From Marinicella marina (lineage in GTDB: Bacteria > Pseudomonadota > Gammaproteobacteria > Xanthomonadales > Marinicellaceae): a stretch of DNA of 64,000 nucleotides. How positions within the stretch are numbered: position 1 is the first letter of the stretch; every line of letters starts with the position of its first letter. Positions 9,181-17,611 of the stretch are shown here, piece after piece. The DNA lies in NCBI RefSeq assembly GCF_030065545.1, contig NZ_JASJNC010000002.1:248001-312000 (forward strand), written 5' to 3'. Below the pieces are notes generated by a model, which made no database searches, was not told the origin of the DNA, and saw only the letters and a list, made by a program, of their open reading frames with translations. A program made the position numbers and the translations under genes.

Positions 9181-10986
9181 TCAACGGTAGCTGAATTCAG
9201 CGGTTAAAAATAGGGTTGAAACCACAGACACCAGCCTTTCGCTGTTGTAACTGGGCCAATCATTGTGAAAAATATCGATGGCTGTGTCACGATCAGTCGG
9301 TATGGGTACATCTGGCGCGACGTCCATATATGACATGAATTTAGCCAATTTATCTTGGGTGTTTACATCCGGGGGATGGCCACAGGCCCTTTCATACCAG
9401 AAGTTCACAAGGTTGTTGGCAGTTCTATCGGCTTCTGCAGGTATGCCTTCGGCAGTGATGGCCAGGATGTTATTGAACGAGGCGTCGTTGTTGTTACCGT
9501 CCCTGAAGCGACAAATCCACTGGATGAATTTCCAAGTCGACATATTACTGGAGGCGCCCAGCCAGTGAGATTTTGTATCAGGATAACCATTGGGTGAAGT
9601 CCAACCGAAGGGTGGTTGGCCTGAGTTTCTGAAACCCCAATAATGCCAGCTGGAATATTCTTCATTGGGATTAAAAGCAAAACTATATTCAATCTGACGC
9701 ATGGCCGCGATGGTTTTTTCAAAAGGGCGTTTGATTTTTTCACCCCAGGTGTTGAGAAACTCAGTGGATTTTAACAACACTTCCATGGCCTGTTTGATCT
9801 GGTCACTGGCTTGCCAATTTTGTTGTAAGGTGTTGGCCACTTGGTCGACAATGCTTTGTGGTGGCTCATCAGCAATGAACCGACGACAAAGTTTATAAGC
9901 CAAAAACTGTGCAGTGGCAGGATGTTCTGCCAGCATGTCTAAAATGTCATTAACGTCTTTTTCTGGGTCATTACTGTCATACAGAAAGTCAGTGCCCATG
10001 ACACGCTTGACTCCTTGGTCATGCCAGTCAGGTCTGAACAAAAAAGTACCTGTTGGTGCTTGGCTTAAATCAACCGGATCACCAGGCGCAGGATACAAAT
10101 ATTGATAGTCTTGCCAACTGGCACCACTGAAAGACCAACCAGTCAAAGCCCGAGCCAGTTCCACCACATCCTCTTCCACATAGCCCACACGACGGCCTTG
10201 GTTATCAGTAGGTACGTCTTGCCAGGGTAGATGGCCGTAGTAGTTTTTTGCGCCAATGGTGTGTAATTCCAATAATTCACGGGCAAAATTTTCATTGGGC
10301 GCTGACTGTTCATTAACACCGTTGCCCAGATAGGACAGCATGCAATTTGAACGGGTCACTTGATACATCATGTTGCGAAAGTTGCCTAAGGCCTCAGGGC
10401 GGATGACATCACGGTCATAATGCACAAACATGGGTTGAATGTTGTCTCCTTCGAGGTAAACATTGAAGTGATTGTGCCAAAAATCTGTCATCGTCTCGAA
10501 CAACTGTCTGTTGCTGTTGATGGCACGGATAAAAGCAGCATAAGAGGTTTCACGACCCGGCCTGATATGTACATCCCAGGGAATTTCAGCACCATTTGGA
10601 AGGTGCACGTGTTCTTGGAAAAACTGTTGTTGGGTTTTGTTTAACGTTTCAAAGCCTTGCATCAACATGTTATCAGTCGTGGTGTCTGATATGTTCTGTG
10701 GATCGAGTTGTTCATCTATGTAGGCTAAAATTCGATCGGTCTCGGTGTTACCAGGTAATGATTCGATGTGGTTGATGTCGGCCCGTGATGGTCCAAATGC
10801 CATCTTACTTAACACCCTGTGGGTCAGATTAGGCGTATCTATTGTGCCGCCCAATACTGTGGGCGTTTGTGCCAAGTTCTGTGCAGAATTTTTCGGTTTT
10901 GTGCGTGGTTTCTTTAACGGTGATTGACTCTTTTCAGCTGATGGAATGGCATCTCGTGGATGGTATTTTTTAGCAAAAATGTTCAT
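9181..10986 (-). CDS. DUF1800 protein, partner of DUF1501
   Basis: I choose the ATG at 10986 because a GAGAGG Shine-Dalgarno precedes it by about 7 nt; the longer in-frame extension upstream has no such site. The resulting 601-aa protein shows the DUF1800 pattern: HRVLSKMAFGPSRADI near residue 53, FWHNHFNVYLE near 160, ENFARELLELHTIG near 230, and an ALTGWSFSG segment near 275. There is no obvious signal peptide. The first 45 residues are a Lys/Pro-rich low-complexity leader. It is co-transcribed with the Tat-exported DUF1501 gene, so it might be co-exported with its partner or act inside the cell. The molecular function of the family is unknown. Confidence 0.87.
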   Translation of the reverse strand: MNIFAKKYHPRDAIPSAEKSQSPLKKPRTKPKNSAQNLAQTPTVLGGTIDTPNLTHRVLSKMAFGPSRADINHIESLPGNTETDRILAYIDEQLDPQNISDTTTDNMLMQGFETLNKTQQQFFQEHVHLPNGAEIPWDVHIRPGRETSYAAFIRAINSNRQLFETMTDFWHNHFNVYLEGDNIQPMFVHYDRDVIRPEALGNFRNMMYQVTRSNCMLSYLGNGVNEQSAPNENFARELLELHTIGAKNYYGHLPWQDVPTDNQGRRVGYVEEDVVELARALTGWSFSGASWQDYQYLYPAPGDPVDLSQAPTGTFLFRPDWHDQGVKRVMGTDFLYDSNDPEKDVNDILDMLAEHPATAQFLAYKLCRRFIADEPPQSIVDQVANTLQQNWQASDQIKQAMEVLLKSTEFLNTWGEKIKRPFEKTIAAMRQIEYSFAFNPNEEYSSWHYWGFRNSGQPPFGWTSPNGYPDTKSHWLGASSNMSTWKFIQWICRFRDGNNNDASFNNILAITAEGIPAEADRTANNLVNFWYERACGHPPDVNTQDKLAKFMSYMDVAPDVPIPTDRDTAIDIFHNDWPSYNSERLVSVVSTLFLTAEFSYR

Positions 10987-11151
10987 GTGTTTACCTCTCT
11001 TTTGCTTAGAATAAATCAAGCTTAAGAGAATAATTGCGATATTGCTCACACTAAAAGTAAAAAATACCACAGAATGTGTGCCATTTAGCAAAATCTTAAC
11101 CCTTGCAGTGGGCATAATTAACGTTGAAGCACTTTTTATTCAATTCAAACC

Positions 11152-11841
11152 ATGAAACTACCATTTAACAAGACCCAAATCATCTGCATGCTGTTGCTGT
11201 GCACTTCGGTGCTCAATGCCACCACCCATGTGGTTACCGTCAGAGACAATTCATTCAGTCCGGTTACGGTGGTGATTGAGGCAGGTGACACGGTCCGCTG
11301 GGTCAATGAGGGCCCTGGTGCTCACAATGTTTATTCTGTGGGTAATTTCAGGTGTGCCAATGGTTGTGAGGCCAATGGTGGTAATGGCGATCCTTCCAAC
11401 GCAGCTTGGGTGGCAGAAGTGGTTTTCAGGAACCCAGGTACGTTTCCCTACGAATGCCAACCTCACGTTCAATTTGGCATGGTTGGCACCGTGGTGGTAC
11501 AAGCGCCAAACACAGGAGTCACGCATCAAGTTGAAACTGGACTGGAGAATGAATTCACACCGAATGAATTAACCATCACGGCTGGCGATGTGGTTTTTTT
11601 CAGTAACCAAGGCGGTGTGCACAATATAGAAACTGCTGATGGCAGTTTAACTTGTGCCGAAGGCTGCGAGGGGGATGGCCAAATAGTCAACACCGATCCC
11701 ACCGGTTTTCAATGGGAGTTTTATCTGCGTTTTGATGAGGTTGCTAGCGTGCCATACTTTTGTGCCAACCCAGCTCATACCGAACAAACTGGGTTGATCA
11801 ATGTGATTTCAGATGTGTTATTCAGTAACGGCTTTCAATAA
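11152..11841 (+). CDS. Secreted double-cupredoxin protein with C-terminal GFQ tail
   Basis: This is a 229-aa exported blue-copper-type protein. After a signal peptide (about residues 1-23) there are two plastocyanin-like domains. Domain 1 (about 24-120) has a full type-1 copper set: His in GAHNV, then C-x2-H-x4-M in YECQPHVQFGM. Domain 2 (about 121-220) keeps His in GVHNI and a Cys and His in FCANPAHTEQTGL, but the spacing is longer and Leu replaces the axial Met, so copper binding there may be altered or lost. Extra Cys pairs (RCANGCE, TCAEGCE) suggest a disulfide in each domain. It is divergent from the DUF1800/DUF1501 operon and ends DVLFSNGFQ, a tail shared with DUF1501. An electron-transfer role is inferred. 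Confidence 0.85.
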   Translation: MKLPFNKTQIICMLLLCTSVLNATTHVVTVRDNSFSPVTVVIEAGDTVRWVNEGPGAHNVYSVGNFRCANGCEANGGNGDPSNAAWVAEVVFRNPGTFPYECQPHVQFGMVGTVVVQAPNTGVTHQVETGLENEFTPNELTITAGDVVFFSNQGGVHNIETADGSLTCAEGCEGDGQIVNTDPTGFQWEFYLRFDEVASVPYFCANPAHTEQTGLINVISDVLFSNGFQ

Positions 11842-11909
11842 GCACGTCATTGAGGTGGTGATTGTGTTTTGGGGTTGTTAAAATAAGGTATTTGACCGAC
11901 TGATAACCC

Positions 11910-12755
11910 ATGACTGAATTCACTGGATCTGATAGTTACGTCGCTACAGACGATTTACAACTGGCCGTCAATGCGGCTGTGACCCTACAACGACCTTTGC
12001 TGATTAAGGGTGAACCGGGTACTGGTAAAACCATGTTGGCCGAAGAAGTGGCCGCCGCCATGGGCATGAAACTCATCAGTTGGCACATCAAATCAACCAC
12101 CAAAGCCCAACAAGGTTTGTATGAATACGACGCGGTGTCCCGGTTGCGAGATTCACAACTCGGCGATGATAAAGTCCATGACATCAAAAATTACATCAAA
12201 CAAGGCATGTTGTGGCAGGCTTTCACTGCCGATGAACAAGTGGTGTTGTTAATCGATGAGATAGACAAAGCCGACATTGAGTTTCCTAATGATTTATTGG
12301 TTGAACTGGATAAGATGCAATTCAGCGTGTATGAAACGGGTGAAACCATTGAAGCCAAGCACCGTCCAATCATTATCATCACCAGTAACAATGAAAAAGA
12401 ATTGCCAGATGCGTTTCTGCGTCGTTGTTTTTTCCATTATATTAATTTCCCTGACAAAAAGACCATGCAGGAAATCATCAAAGTGCACCACCCAGACTTA
12501 AAAAAAGGGCTGTTGAATTCGGCTTTGGAAGTGTTTTTTGAAGTGCGTGAGGTGCCTGGTTTGAAAAAGAAGCCTTCGACTTCTGAGTTGATTGATTGGA
12601 TCAAGTTATTGGTGGCAGATGACATCCCACTGGAAGCCCTTCAAAACAAAAGCATCAAGGAGGCCATTCCGCCGCTGTATGGTGCATTATTGAAGAACGA
12701 ACAAGATGTTGAAATGCTGCAGAAACTGGCATTCATGATGCGCCGCAACGGTTAA
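11910..12755 (+). CDS. MoxR-type AAA+ ATPase
   Basis: This is a 281-aa MoxR-family AAA+ ATPase. It has a Walker A motif GEPGTGKTML near residue 36, a Walker B LLIDEIDKAD near 113, and a sensor region ITSNNEKELPDAFLRRC near 152. Such ATPases act as chaperones that insert metals or remodel partners, always together with a von Willebrand A protein. The VWA gene follows 9 bp downstream. No substrate enzyme (such as CO dehydrogenase or methanol dehydrogenase) is adjacent, so the client is unknown. Confidence 0.9.
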   Translation: MTEFTGSDSYVATDDLQLAVNAAVTLQRPLLIKGEPGTGKTMLAEEVAAAMGMKLISWHIKSTTKAQQGLYEYDAVSRLRDSQLGDDKVHDIKNYIKQGMLWQAFTADEQVVLLIDEIDKADIEFPNDLLVELDKMQFSVYETGETIEAKHRPIIIITSNNEKELPDAFLRRCFFHYINFPDKKTMQEIIKVHHPDLKKGLLNSALEVFFEVREVPGLKKKPSTSELIDWIKLLVADDIPLEALQNKSIKEAIPPLYGALLKNEQDVEMLQKLAFMMRRNG

Positions 12756-12764
12756 ATAACAGCG

Positions 12765-13940
12765 ATGCTGATTGATTTTTTCTACACCCTGAAAAAAGCC
12801 CAACTACCGGTGACGGTGAAGGAGCTCTTGGTGTTGTTAGACGCACTTGAAAAACAGGTGGTATTTGCCTCTATTGATGATTTTTATCAGCTGGCCAAAT
12901 TATGCATGATCAAGGATGAAAAATATTATGACCGCTTTGATTTGGCCTTTGGTCATTATTTTCATGACCTGGAGATGATTGAGGATTTTGAATCATTTTT
13001 GATTCCGCATGATTGGTTGCAACCCGATTGGGAAAAAAGCTTAAGCGAGGAAGAAAAAGCCCAGATAGAAGCTTTGGGCGGTTTTGACAAGTTGATGGAA
13101 ACTTTAAAAAAGCGCCTCGAGGAACAACAGAAAAAACACCAAGGCGGTAACAAGTGGATTGGTACTGGCGGTACATCGCCTTTTGGTCATGGTGGTTACA
13201 ACCCAGAAGGTGTGCGCATCGGTGGAGAAGGTCGGCACAATCGCGCCACCAAAGTCTGGGAAAAGCGTCAATTCAAAAACCTCGATGGACAAGCAGAATT
13301 AAATACCCGGTCAATGAAAATGGCTTTGCGTAAGTTGAGAAAGTTTGCGCGCACGGGTGCTGCCGATGAACTCGATTTATCTGGGACCATAAAATCCACT
13401 GCCGAGAATGCAGGTTTGTTGGACTTAAAGATGCGCCCAGAACGCCACAACGCGGTTAAATTGTTGGTGTTTTTTGATGTCGGTGGTTCGATGGATTACC
13501 ACGTACAAAAATGTGAAGAATTGTTTTCAGCGGTTAAGTCTGAGTTCAAGCATTTGGAGTACTATTATTTTCATAACTGCATTTATGAGAAATTGTGGAA
13601 TGATAACGACAGGCGTTGGCAAGAAAATTTAAACACATGGGACATCATCAATACCTATGGTAACGATTATCATGTCATGATAGTTGGTGATGCTTCGATG
13701 TCGCCCTATGAAATTTCCGAACCATATGGCAGTGTTGAACACATGAATGATGAATCAGGAATCACCTGGATGCAACGAATAACCGATCAATGGTCGAATA
13801 TAGTTTGGTTAAACCCAATTCCAGAGGAATACTGGTCCTATACGCACTCAACTGAGATGATAAAAAAATTAGTCGAAAACAGGATGTACCCGTTAAACCT
13901 GGATGGTTTACAGGCTGCCATTAATACATTGGCGAAATAA
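12765..13940 (+). CDS. VWA-domain protein (CoxE-like), MoxR partner
   Basis: This 391-aa soluble protein has a C-terminal von Willebrand A-type domain with a MIDAS-like motif, FFDVGGSMDYH, near residue 237 (D-x-G-x-S). An N-terminal helical region (about 1-130) is followed by a Gly-rich linker near 125-150. This is the layout of CoxE-like VWA partners of MoxR ATPases. It follows the MoxR gene by 9 bp, so the two proteins probably form one chaperone complex. There is no signal peptide. What they act on cannot be told from this window. Confidence 0.85.
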   Translation: MLIDFFYTLKKAQLPVTVKELLVLLDALEKQVVFASIDDFYQLAKLCMIKDEKYYDRFDLAFGHYFHDLEMIEDFESFLIPHDWLQPDWEKSLSEEEKAQIEALGGFDKLMETLKKRLEEQQKKHQGGNKWIGTGGTSPFGHGGYNPEGVRIGGEGRHNRATKVWEKRQFKNLDGQAELNTRSMKMALRKLRKFARTGAADELDLSGTIKSTAENAGLLDLKMRPERHNAVKLLVFFDVGGSMDYHVQKCEELFSAVKSEFKHLEYYYFHNCIYEKLWNDNDRRWQENLNTWDIINTYGNDYHVMIVGDASMSPYEISEPYGSVEHMNDESGITWMQRITDQWSNIVWLNPIPEEYWSYTHSTEMIKKLVENRMYPLNLDGLQAAINTLAK

Positions 13941-13953
13941 AACAGAGGAAATT

Positions 13954-14448
13954 ATGACAATTACAACTTTAAATATCGCCATTTTGACGGTCAGTGATAC
14001 CCGCACTGAAGAAACCGATACATCCGGATTGACCCTGAAAAACTGTGCTGAAGCGGGCGGTCATGTTGTGGTTGAGAAAATGATTGTTAAAGATGACCTG
14101 TTTCATATCAGGGCAGTGGTTTCAGCCTGGATTCACCAGGCTGATGTCAATGTCATTCTGATCACTGGTGGTACTGGCTTTGCATCAAGAGATGTAACGC
14201 CTGATGCCATTGAACCTTTGCTGGTGCAAAAAATTCCTGGATTTGGAGAATTGTTCAGACAGGTTTCCTATGATGAAATTGGAAATTCAACGATACAATC
14301 CAGAGCGACAGCAGGCATTGCTAATCGAACATTTGTCGCGGCATTACCTGGTTCAACAGGTGCTTGTAAAACAGCATGGAAAAATATTTTGTCTGATCAA
14401 TTAGACAGCAATCATAAGCCTTGTAACTTTGTCCAGTTGATTAATTAA
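13954..14448 (+). CDS. moaB: Molybdenum cofactor biosynthesis protein MoaB
   Basis: The ATG at 13954 has a strong GAGGAA site 6 nt upstream and is preferred over the longer frame that overlaps the VWA gene. The 164-aa protein is a MoaB/Mog-fold molybdopterin adenylyltransferase or its MoaB paralogue. It has ITGGTGFASRDVTPDA near residue 68, and LPGSTGACKTAW near 132, both typical of molybdopterin-binding sites. It lies 13 bp after the VWA gene. No other moa genes are nearby, so the link between the MoxR/VWA pair and a molybdoenzyme is a suggestion only. Confidence 0.88.
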   Translation: MTITTLNIAILTVSDTRTEETDTSGLTLKNCAEAGGHVVVEKMIVKDDLFHIRAVVSAWIHQADVNVILITGGTGFASRDVTPDAIEPLLVQKIPGFGELFRQVSYDEIGNSTIQSRATAGIANRTFVAALPGSTGACKTAWKNILSDQLDSNHKPCNFVQLIN

Positions 14449-14758
14449 CCTTGCAGTTTTTTGCTTAAACATAGTCCATAACTTGTTTTTGTCTTCTGGT
14501 GTTTCATTCATCTAGAATCAAATTTTAATCTCTTTTATTCATCAAAATTAGATAAGCATCAGCTGCATTTTCTTAAACTGAACTAGACACATTGTAGATG
14601 GCCATTTTCATTGAATAAAATAGTCTCAATCAAGAAAACGAGCTTATTAAATAATAAGATTATAGTGACCATCAACACATTGACTTCAGCTATAAAATAA
14701 ACCAATATTATATGTAAATTAAATACTTTGTACTTTCAATCCACATTATGAGAAAAAA
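14449..14758. other. AT-rich gap with no recognisable gene
   Basis: These 310 bp between moaB and a small secreted protein are clearly more AT-rich than the surroundings. I find no ORF with a ribosome site, no tRNA and no convincing terminator hairpin. It may hold the promoter of the downstream small gene. Confidence 0.6.
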
Positions 14759-15043
14759 ATGAAAAAGTTATTATTAGGAATGCTGATTTTTTGTAGCTTA
14801 TTGGTTAACGAGCCCTCTCAATCAAAAACAGACCCCAATGGCTGCACATCAATGGGTGTACCTTTTGACATCGAAATAGGATATTCAATTGGTTCAACTG
14901 GTAGTTTTTATTTGGATGCTCAGGGTTTTTATAAATTAACTGTTAGGTTTCAGACTTATTCAATCTGTCAACCTTCTGGTTTGGCTGTTTTGATAGGTTC
15001 TTATAGTCAAATAACAATGGAAGGAGGAGATGGATGGCCTTAG
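14759..15043 (+). CDS. Small secreted protein of unknown function
   Basis: This is a 94-aa protein with a signal peptide (MKKLLLGMLIFCSLLVNEPSQS) followed by a mature part of about 70 residues rich in Gly, Ser and Tyr. Two cysteines (NGCTS and SICQPSG) could form one disulfide. I do not recognise the family. An A-rich GAGAAAAAA stretch precedes the ATG. The gene and its upstream gap are AT-rich compared with neighbours, which suggests a recent or foreign arrival. It is monocistronic and faces the ion-channel gene. It could also be a truncated version of a longer secreted protein. Confidence 0.55.
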   Translation: MKKLLLGMLIFCSLLVNEPSQSKTDPNGCTSMGVPFDIEIGYSIGSTGSFYLDAQGFYKLTVRFQTYSICQPSGLAVLIGSYSQITMEGGDGWP

Positions 15044-15122
15044 GTCATCTAAATCCTTTTTAAGATATTCAGTAAATAAAAAATGGAAAATAGTAAATCT
15101 GGTCGCTTCAACTCAATCATTT

Positions 15123-15926
15123 TTATTGCTTGGCTTTTAGTAATGCTTTGATTTCATCCAACTCAGCTTGAATTTCATCCAATTGAGTCAACTTTTCCTC
15201 GCTGTTATCCAATAAAATCTGGCGATCATGTGCTGCATTCTCTTTTTCAAGCACGCTGACCACAATACCAATGACCATGTTTAAAAAGGCAAAAGCTGTA
15301 AAAAATATAAAAGATAAATAGAAAGACCAACTCAAGGGGTAGGTGCCCATGGTTTCATACATCACATCGGTCCAGTCTTCAAAAGTCATGACTCTGAATA
15401 AAGTCAACATGCTGGTGGCTATGTCGCCCCACAAAACTGGGTTGATTTGATTGAAAAAGAAGCTGCCCACTGCGCCGTATATATAAAATATGATGAACAT
15501 CAACAGCATCACATAAGATAATTGAGGCATGGCTTTGATCAACGAGTTAATCAAAATCCGCAACTCGGGCACAATCGATACCATCCTCAACACCCTGAAT
15601 ACACGTACCAAACGCCCAATCAGCGCCATTTCAGAGTCCTCAATCGGAATCAGACTGACCACCACAATCAAAGTGTCAAAAATGTTCCAGCCGCTTTTGA
15701 AGAAATTCTTTTTATCGTCAGAGGCGATGAATCGAATGGTTATTTCAACCAAAAAAAACAAGGTCACTGCAATATCGGCATAGGACAAGGCAATGACAAA
15801 AGGCTGGGGTAAATGGTAAGTCTTGGCCCCAATAAGTAATGCAGAAAGGATGATGACGGTCACCACCGACCATTCGAAGATCTTGTTGTCGTGTATTTTC
15901 TTGAGTGTGGCTTTCATAAAATTCAA
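15123..15926 (-). CDS. Voltage-gated-type cation channel (single-domain ion transport protein)
   Basis: This is a 267-aa inner-membrane channel with six predicted transmembrane helices. The S4 voltage sensor has arginines every third residue (GRLVRVFRVLRMV near residue 105). A pore loop between S5 and S6 carries the selectivity-filter sequence VMTFEDWTD near residue 180. The C-terminal 35 residues form a coiled coil (DEIQAELDEIKALLK), as in tetrameric NaChBac-type channels. The filter TFEDW differs from the TLESW of well-studied bacterial sodium channels and carries an extra acidic residue, so selectivity is uncertain. It is a single gene with no obvious partner. Confidence 0.88.
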   Translation of the reverse strand: MNFMKATLKKIHDNKIFEWSVVTVIILSALLIGAKTYHLPQPFVIALSYADIAVTLFFLVEITIRFIASDDKKNFFKSGWNIFDTLIVVVSLIPIEDSEMALIGRLVRVFRVLRMVSIVPELRILINSLIKAMPQLSYVMLLMFIIFYIYGAVGSFFFNQINPVLWGDIATSMLTLFRVMTFEDWTDVMYETMGTYPLSWSFYLSFIFFTAFAFLNMVIGIVVSVLEKENAAHDRQILLDNSEEKLTQLDEIQAELDEIKALLKAKQ

Positions 15927-15995
15927 TGTGGCTTGGCAAACCCTGACTTTATGAGGGCAAACAGGTGAAATTACAATTGTTAATGCGTCACAAAA

Positions 15996-16022
15996 AAGGC
16001 CAGTTGTTTGAAAACTGGCCTT
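15996..16022 (-). terminator. Rho-independent terminator of the metallo-hydrolase gene
   Basis: A perfect 10-bp stem (AAGGCCAGTT / AACTGGCCTT) with a 7-nt loop is followed, on the minus strand, by a run of T residues. It lies 22 bp past the stop of the metallo-beta-lactamase-fold gene and insulates the channel gene downstream. Confidence 0.85.
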
Positions 16023-16044
16023 TATCGGTGTGATTAATTACCAA

Positions 16045-16983
16045 TCAGTGACTGTGGTCGTGTCCGCCATGGCTGTGCCCTTTGACAGCATCATTATATA
16101 GTTGAGTGGTCATGCGCTCAGTGGTGATGAAACCCCAATTCCAACCTTCATGGTATTTTTCCAGTGGATTGGCTGCAACTACTTCTTCCAGTGATTTACC
16201 GTCTTTGACGTGCTTGGCGATGATTGCTTTGGCATCTATCAACATATCAACAGCCGACTGCAGTTCTTTTTTGTTAGACAGTGGGCCATGGCCTGGGATG
16301 ATGGTGGTTTCATCGTTAGACATGCTGATCATGGTCATTTGGGCGTTGATATAACCATCAACTGAGCCACCTGAGTCCAGGTCAATATAAGGAAATAGGC
16401 CATTGAAAAATGTATCACCGGCATGGATCACATTGGCAGCAGTAAAATGAATCACAGCATCACCATCGGTGTGGGCTTTGGGTACATGGATGGCTTTGGC
16501 CGGTTGGCCATTGAAGTGAAAGCTCATTTCTTCAGAGAAGGTCAATACCGGTAAAGCGGCTTTAGGTGCAGGTACCATGCCGTCTTCGCCTTGAACACCT
16601 TTGGTGACCAAGTGTTTGCGTAGGTTGTCATGAGCCACAATGTGGGTACCACCTTCACCCAAAGTGGCGTTGTTTCCGATGTGATCGCCATGCACGTGGG
16701 TATTTATCAGGAAGTCAATTGGTTGGTCAGTGATGGACGCTATGGCCTCATTCATGATGTCCAAGAAAGGAGGCATTGAATCATCAATCAAAACCACACC
16801 ATCATCCCCCACCAATAATCCTAAATTGCCACCGGTGAAACCACCTTCGCCAGCCAGCATGTAGATGCCATCACCTACTTCGGTACTTTTGAAACTGACT
16901 TTGGGTTCATCTTTGGCAACACTGATCCCACTGAAAAACATTGCGGTGGATAGCAATGTACTTTTAAAATATTTTACTCTCAT
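16045..16983 (-). CDS. Metallo-beta-lactamase-fold hydrolase with His-rich tail, exported
   Basis: I choose the ATG at 16983 because an AGGAC site lies upstream and the protein then starts with a signal-like segment (MRVKYFKSTLLSTAMFFSGISVA). The mature part is a metallo-beta-lactamase fold with the zinc motif THVHGDHIG near residue 95, a second ligand region HAGDTFFN near 180, and PGHGPLSN near 225. The C-terminus ends in a His-rich tail (GHSHGGHDHSH) that may load or buffer zinc. It resembles periplasmic hydrolases annotated as MBL-fold or quinoprotein-relay enzymes rather than true beta-lactamases. The substrate is unknown. It has its own terminator and is divergent from a GNAT gene. Confidence 0.85.
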   Translation of the reverse strand: MRVKYFKSTLLSTAMFFSGISVAKDEPKVSFKSTEVGDGIYMLAGEGGFTGGNLGLLVGDDGVVLIDDSMPPFLDIMNEAIASITDQPIDFLINTHVHGDHIGNNATLGEGGTHIVAHDNLRKHLVTKGVQGEDGMVPAPKAALPVLTFSEEMSFHFNGQPAKAIHVPKAHTDGDAVIHFTAANVIHAGDTFFNGLFPYIDLDSGGSVDGYINAQMTMISMSNDETTIIPGHGPLSNKKELQSAVDMLIDAKAIIAKHVKDGKSLEEVVAANPLEKYHEGWNWGFITTERMTTQLYNDAVKGHSHGGHDHSH

Positions 16984-17089
16984 GAATATGTCCTGTCTTA
17001 AGTTGTTTGGTATTTGAGACAGCAACAAAAAGTGAATTCATTAAAAGTCTCATTTATAATCATCATATGTTCAATGTAATTGAAGTTCA

Positions 17090-17542
17090 ATGATGAATAT
17101 CAGAAAAGCAACTCAAAAAGATTTGAAGCAACTAAGTCAACTGTTTGATGGATACCGTCAGTTTTATCAACAAGCAACTGATTTAGACGGCGCACGTGAC
17201 TTTATTCAACTTCGCATGGAAAATAATCAGTCGGTTATTTTTGTGGCGGAACAACAGGATAAACTGCTTGGTTTCACTCAACTGTTTCCGAGTTATTCAT
17301 CGGTCAGTCTGCAGTGCTTGTGGATTCTGAATGATCTATTTGTCGCAGCAACTGCCAGAGAACAAGGGGTGGCAGAAGCATTGATGCATGCCGCCAGGGA
17401 TTTCGCTGAGTCCACACACAGCAAAGGCATCATCCTAGAGACCGATTGGGACAACGTACAAGCACAAAAGCTGTATGATAAATTGGGCTACCAAAAGCAA
17501 GAAAGTACCTACCATTATTTTTTACCAAGCCAAGTCGGTTAA
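17090..17542 (+). CDS. GNAT-family N-acetyltransferase
   Basis: This 150-aa protein matches the GNAT fold. The acetyl-CoA-binding region is DLFVAATAREQGVAEALM near residue 81 (R/Q-x-x-G-x-A/G core), and the C-terminal GYQKQESTYHYF strand is typical of the family. Two ATG codons stand in tandem at the start. The substrate cannot be predicted. The gene stands alone between two minus-strand genes. Confidence 0.85.
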   Translation: MMNIRKATQKDLKQLSQLFDGYRQFYQQATDLDGARDFIQLRMENNQSVIFVAEQQDKLLGFTQLFPSYSSVSLQCLWILNDLFVAATAREQGVAEALMHAARDFAESTHSKGIILETDWDNVQAQKLYDKLGYQKQESTYHYFLPSQVG

Positions 17543-17611
17543 AGTTCAGCTGCGCAGACTGCTTCAATCATTCGGCGTTCAACATTTGACTGGGCACTCC
17601 CATTGCTGGGG

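Noticed and set aside
11910-14448. MoxR/VWA/MoaB as a carbon-monoxide dehydrogenase maturation cluster
   Set aside because: No cox structural genes or molybdopterin enzyme is present next to them, so the link is not supported.
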